This document shows, in pieces, positions 13,498-15,593 of a stretch of DNA of 15,593 bases. The position numbers and the translations under genes were made by a program. The notes below the pieces were generated by a model, which saw nothing but the letters and a program-made list of their open reading frames with translations, did not search any database and was not told the origin of the DNA. Every line of letters begins with the position of its first letter. Positions within the stretch are counted from its first letter, which is position 1. The stretch is from CAYSCX01 sp964429575 (GTDB lineage Bacteria; Desulfobacterota; Binatia; Binatales; Binataceae), in the NCBI GenBank assembly GCA_964429575.1, contig CAYSCX010000046.1, positions 1 through 15,593 on the forward strand, in the 5' to 3' direction.

Positions 13498-13917
13498 TTA
13501 TCGGCGTTCGCGGCTTCGTACCGTCGTCCAGATAGCGAGCGCCCAGACAATCAGTAATCCGCCGGGGAACATGACAGTCCACGGACTCCAGTCGGGCATC
13601 AAATAGCCCAAGGCGGCTATGCCAACCATCAACGCCACTAACCCTCGAAGCCCAGCGCCAATTAAGCGAGACGAACGCCGTGTCGCGTTGCGCGAAGTGG
13701 CGACCAATTCGAAGGTCACCAACACGCCGACCGCGGCGAACACCGCGACGGCAGCGGCCCACCCTGCCTTGAGGATCTTCGCAAGGACGAAGAACTTCCA
13801 ACCGGTCGGAACAATCGAATCTGCAACCGCCAGACCAAAAAGCCCTGCCGCGACCAGCAGCAATGCCAGCAACAAAACCGCACGCACGCGCCGAGGTTCG
13901 AAATTATCTGACAGCAT
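13498..13917 (-). CDS. Small four-helix membrane protein, unknown function
   Basis: This 139-residue protein has likely transmembrane helices at about residues 12-34, 49-72, 85-105 and 112-132 and an Arg-rich C-terminus (TVRSRERR). I recognise no family. It is convergent with the DoxX gene, only 34 nt apart. An AAGGAGG ribosome-binding site precedes ATG 13917 by 12 nt, and the spacer is entirely a 12-bp palindrome, which is unusual and may affect translation or bind a regulator. Confidence 0.7.
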   Translation of the reverse strand: MLSDNFEPRRVRAVLLLALLLVAAGLFGLAVADSIVPTGWKFFVLAKILKAGWAAAVAVFAAVGVLVTFELVATSRNATRRSSRLIGAGLRGLVALMVGIAALGYLMPDWSPWTVMFPGGLLIVWALAIWTTVRSRERR

Positions 13918-13929
13918 CGGTGATCACCG
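13918..13929. repeat. 12-bp palindrome between ribosome-binding site and start codon
   Basis: CGGTGATCACCG is a perfect palindrome that fills the space between AAGGAGG and the ATG of the 13498-13917 gene. It may be an operator covering the translation start. Confidence 0.45.
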
Positions 13930-14094
13930 CCTCCTTGTGGTCAGGCCACTCGTTAAACGAGACGGGCGAGCTTTCCGTTCCTGCGATTCCACTGCCAACG
14001 TCGTTGGGTCGCAGAATCGCATTGCCGTATCGAGGCTTCATGCGGCACACCAGGCTGACTTTGCGACTGCTGGTATGTCCAGAGGGATCGGCCC

Positions 14095-15063
14095 GTGACG
14101 CGGCGTAGCGCGATAGTGTTGCTGCTCGTTCTGACGCCGATTCTCGTCGGCTTCGACATGAGCCGGCATAACATTCCGATCGAGGACATCGTAAGCGGCG
14201 GACCACCCAAGGATGGCATCCCGGCAATCATCGCACCTCGCATGATTCGCGCGAATGATGCTGGATACCTTCGGGACACCGACCGGGTGATCGGCGTCGA
14301 GCGCGGCGGCGAAGCGCGAGCCTACCCACTCGCAATTCTCAACTGGCACGAAGTAGCTAATGACAGGATCGGCGACACGCCGATCGCGGTCACCTACTGT
14401 CCGCTCACCCGCACGAGTCTGGTTCATGAACGTCGCCATCGCGGCAGCGAGTTGGAGTTCGGCGTTTCTGGACGGCTCTACCAGAGCAATCTCCTTATGT
14501 ATGACAAGGGAACCGAGAGCCTCTGGTCGCAGATCATGGCCGAAGCGGTGACGGGGCCGAAGCTTGGTACGCGTCTCGCGCAAGTCCCCAGCGTCGAAAC
14601 CACGTGGGGTCAATGGCGTGCGCAGCATCCCGGAACGCTGGTGCTCTCATCGGAAACCGGCCATCGCCGCGACTACACCGTCAACCCGTACGAAGCATAC
14701 GAAGAATCGCAAACCGTGATTTTCCCAGTTGACCGTCGCGACGATCGATTAACGCCCAAGGACTTCGTCGTCGGGCTGACCGACGGAAGAGAATTTCTTG
14801 CGCTGCCGACAAGACTTCTGCCCGACGAACCGTCGCCTCTGGCAGTAGAATTGGGGAACGCACGATTTCTTGTTTCCTACGACCGGGAATCTCAGAGCGT
14901 CCGGGTTGCGCGCGACGGAGTTCCTTCTGCGTTTTTCACCGGCTATTGGTTCGCCTGGGCTTCGTTCCACCCCGAGACGAAGGTGTGGCGCGATGCCAAG
15001 CCGGATCCGAAGTACCGCGCCGCGGAGCAAATGGAACGGATGCTACAGATGCTCGCGCCGTGA
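14095..15063 (+). CDS. DUF3179 domain protein, probably exported
   Basis: A 322-residue DUF3179 protein. An N-terminal hydrophobic stretch (AIVLLLVLTPILVGF, about residues 6-20) should export or anchor it. Family landmarks follow: GIPAIIAPRMIRANDAGYL, VIGVERGGEARAYPLAIL, the WHEVAND segment, and the central VTYCPLTRTSLV motif; FGVSGRLYQSNLLMYDKGTE and ESLWSQIMAEAVTGP are typical of the core and FFTGYWFAWASFHPET of the end. The biochemical role of the family is not known. The second position of the CPLx motif, often Cys in relatives, is Thr here. The GTG at 14095 follows AGAGGGA. It is divergent from the 13498-13917 gene. Confidence 0.87.
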   Translation: MTRRSAIVLLLVLTPILVGFDMSRHNIPIEDIVSGGPPKDGIPAIIAPRMIRANDAGYLRDTDRVIGVERGGEARAYPLAILNWHEVANDRIGDTPIAVTYCPLTRTSLVHERRHRGSELEFGVSGRLYQSNLLMYDKGTESLWSQIMAEAVTGPKLGTRLAQVPSVETTWGQWRAQHPGTLVLSSETGHRRDYTVNPYEAYEESQTVIFPVDRRDDRLTPKDFVVGLTDGREFLALPTRLLPDEPSPLAVELGNARFLVSYDRESQSVRVARDGVPSAFFTGYWFAWASFHPETKVWRDAKPDPKYRAAEQMERMLQMLAP

Positions 15064-15192
15064 TTCTTGATTCTACCTGAGCCCTCGACTGGACCGTCGC
15101 GAATTTGTATCGGGGGTGCAACGCAATGAGAAGACGGCTCGGACCTGTGGCGCGGGCTAATTTGTTGACCATGTTTGGCGATTCGTCGCCGC

Positions 15193-15224
15193 TTGACCCG
15201 GTACCTAAGTACCGGGTGTAGGCT
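15193..15224 (+). promoter_or_regulatory. MerR-type promoter/operator
   Basis: TTGACC (15193-15198) and TAGGCT (15219-15224) are separated by 20 nt, the overlong spacer typical of promoters activated by MerR proteins. The spacer holds a perfect dyad, CCCGGTAC-CTAA-GTACCGGG (15197-15216). It directs transcription into the small thioredoxin-fold gene and the merR-like gene. Confidence 0.85.
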
Positions 15225-15251
15225 AAGAACGCCATGAGGAGGCGGTTCGGA

Positions 15252-15521
15252 ATGGCCACCAAACGAAAGATCGAAGTGTTCACTGCCGGATGCGGAGCGT
15301 GCGACGCCGCCGTTTCACTTGTCAGGCGGATCGCGTGCGCGTCGTGCGAGATCGAGGTTCTCGACATGCACGATCCCGCGATCGCGGTGCGGGCGAATGC
15401 CTACGGCATTCATCGCGTGCCGGCGATTGTAATCGATGGTCAGCTCGCGTCGTGTTGTGCCACCCGCGGCCCGGATGAAGCGGCTTTGCGAGCGGCGGGC
15501 ATCGGGACGCCTTTGCCGTAG
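15252..15521 (+). CDS. Small thioredoxin/glutaredoxin-fold protein
   Basis: An 89-residue protein with one thioredoxin-like fold: IEVFTAGCGACDAAVSL carries a CxxC pair (Cys14, Cys17) and HRVPAIVIDG carries the cis-proline (Pro57). Additional cysteines occur at 29 and 32 (CASC) and as a CC pair at 68-69, more than needed for simple disulfide exchange and suggestive of metal binding. AGGAGG lies 9 nt before ATG 15252. It sits between the MerR-type promoter and the merR-like gene, so it is most likely part of a heavy-metal (for example mercury) response; function beyond thiol-redox or metal handling is inferred. Confidence 0.82.
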   Translation: MATKRKIEVFTAGCGACDAAVSLVRRIACASCEIEVLDMHDPAIAVRANAYGIHRVPAIVIDGQLASCCATRGPDEAALRAAGIGTPLP

Positions 15522-15531
15522 CCGCCGTCGC

Positions 15532-15593
15532 ATGAGGCGTCTTACAACGGGAGAGCTTGCGAAGCGGGCGGGCGTCAACCGCGAGACCGTCCG
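15532..15593 (+). CDS. MerR-family regulator (5' end only)
   Basis: The first 20 codons read MRRLTTGELAKRAGVNRETV, the start of a MerR-type winged-helix DNA-binding domain; the rest lies beyond the window. It begins 10 nt after the stop of the thioredoxin-fold gene and is transcribed from the same MerR-type promoter, implying autoregulation. The ligand cannot be told because the effector domain is not in the window. Confidence 0.85.
   Translation, partial: MRRLTTGELAKRAGVNRETV

Noticed and set aside
15126..15251. Imperfect direct repeat, ATGAG..CGG.TCGGA, at 15126-15143 and 15234-15251
   Set aside because: It matches at 15 of 18 positions but covers ribosome-binding-site-like purine sequence; it is too short and imperfect to call a real repeat or attachment site.
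1..15593. tRNA-Sec, other tRNAs, rRNA or a CRISPR array
   Set aside because: I saw no cloverleaf with a UCA anticodon and long variable arm, no rRNA-like stretch and no regularly spaced repeats; a covariance-model search would be needed to exclude tRNAs fully.

Overview
The window is GC-rich DNA from a Gram-negative bacterium: it carries signal peptides, a periplasmic bufferin-type precursor, an ECF sigma/anti-sigma pair and DoxX-type membrane proteins. The host almost certainly uses selenocysteine, because three separate redox genes are each interrupted by one in-frame UGA exactly where the family has its catalytic Cys/Sec, and each UGA is followed by a bacterial SECIS-like hairpin. Read conventionally, these three genes look like six fragments. 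The mix (selenoproteins, haloalkane dehalogenase, DUF3179, bufferin) would suit an uncultured lineage such as Binatota/Desulfobacterota or a proteobacterium, but that placement is only inference. No selA, selB, selD or tRNA-Sec is visible here.

Layout. (1) 1-3391, minus strand: a prophage-like block with two DUF5681 paralogues, a ParB-domain/DNA adenine methylase fusion and an unrecognised protein. A striking 17-bp-arm inverted repeat lies between the last two. (2) 3392-4217: mostly empty or degenerate sequence. (3) 4218-4889, plus: a selenoprotein of the iodothyronine deiodinase-like family. (4) 5141-6241, minus: a patatin-like phospholipase. (5) 9037 down to 6365, minus: a compact operon of ECF sigma factor, zinc-binding anti-sigma factor, small four-helix membrane protein, membrane-anchored Sec redoxin (UxxT) and AhpD-like selenoprotein (CxxU). 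(6) 9270-11297, plus, divergent from the sigma operon: a bufferin (BufA2-like) precursor, its MNIO/DUF692 modifying enzyme and the DUF2063 partner, followed by an excisionase-type HTH gene. A large RNA hairpin separates precursor from enzyme. (7) 11790-15063: haloalkane dehalogenase, DoxX protein, a small membrane protein and a DUF3179 protein. (8) 15193-15593: a MerR-type promoter, a small thioredoxin-fold protein and the start of a MerR regulator.

How it may work together. The most interesting unit is the divergent pair 6365-9037 / 9270-11297. A sigma/anti-sigma switch sits between a metal-buffering RiPP operon (bufferins sequester copper in the periplasm) and an operon encoding two selenoenzymes predicted to handle peroxides or thiols. 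Copper stress and oxidative/thiol stress are linked chemically, so one ECF switch could plausibly control both arms. This is inferred from gene order; the sequence does not prove the sigma factor's targets.
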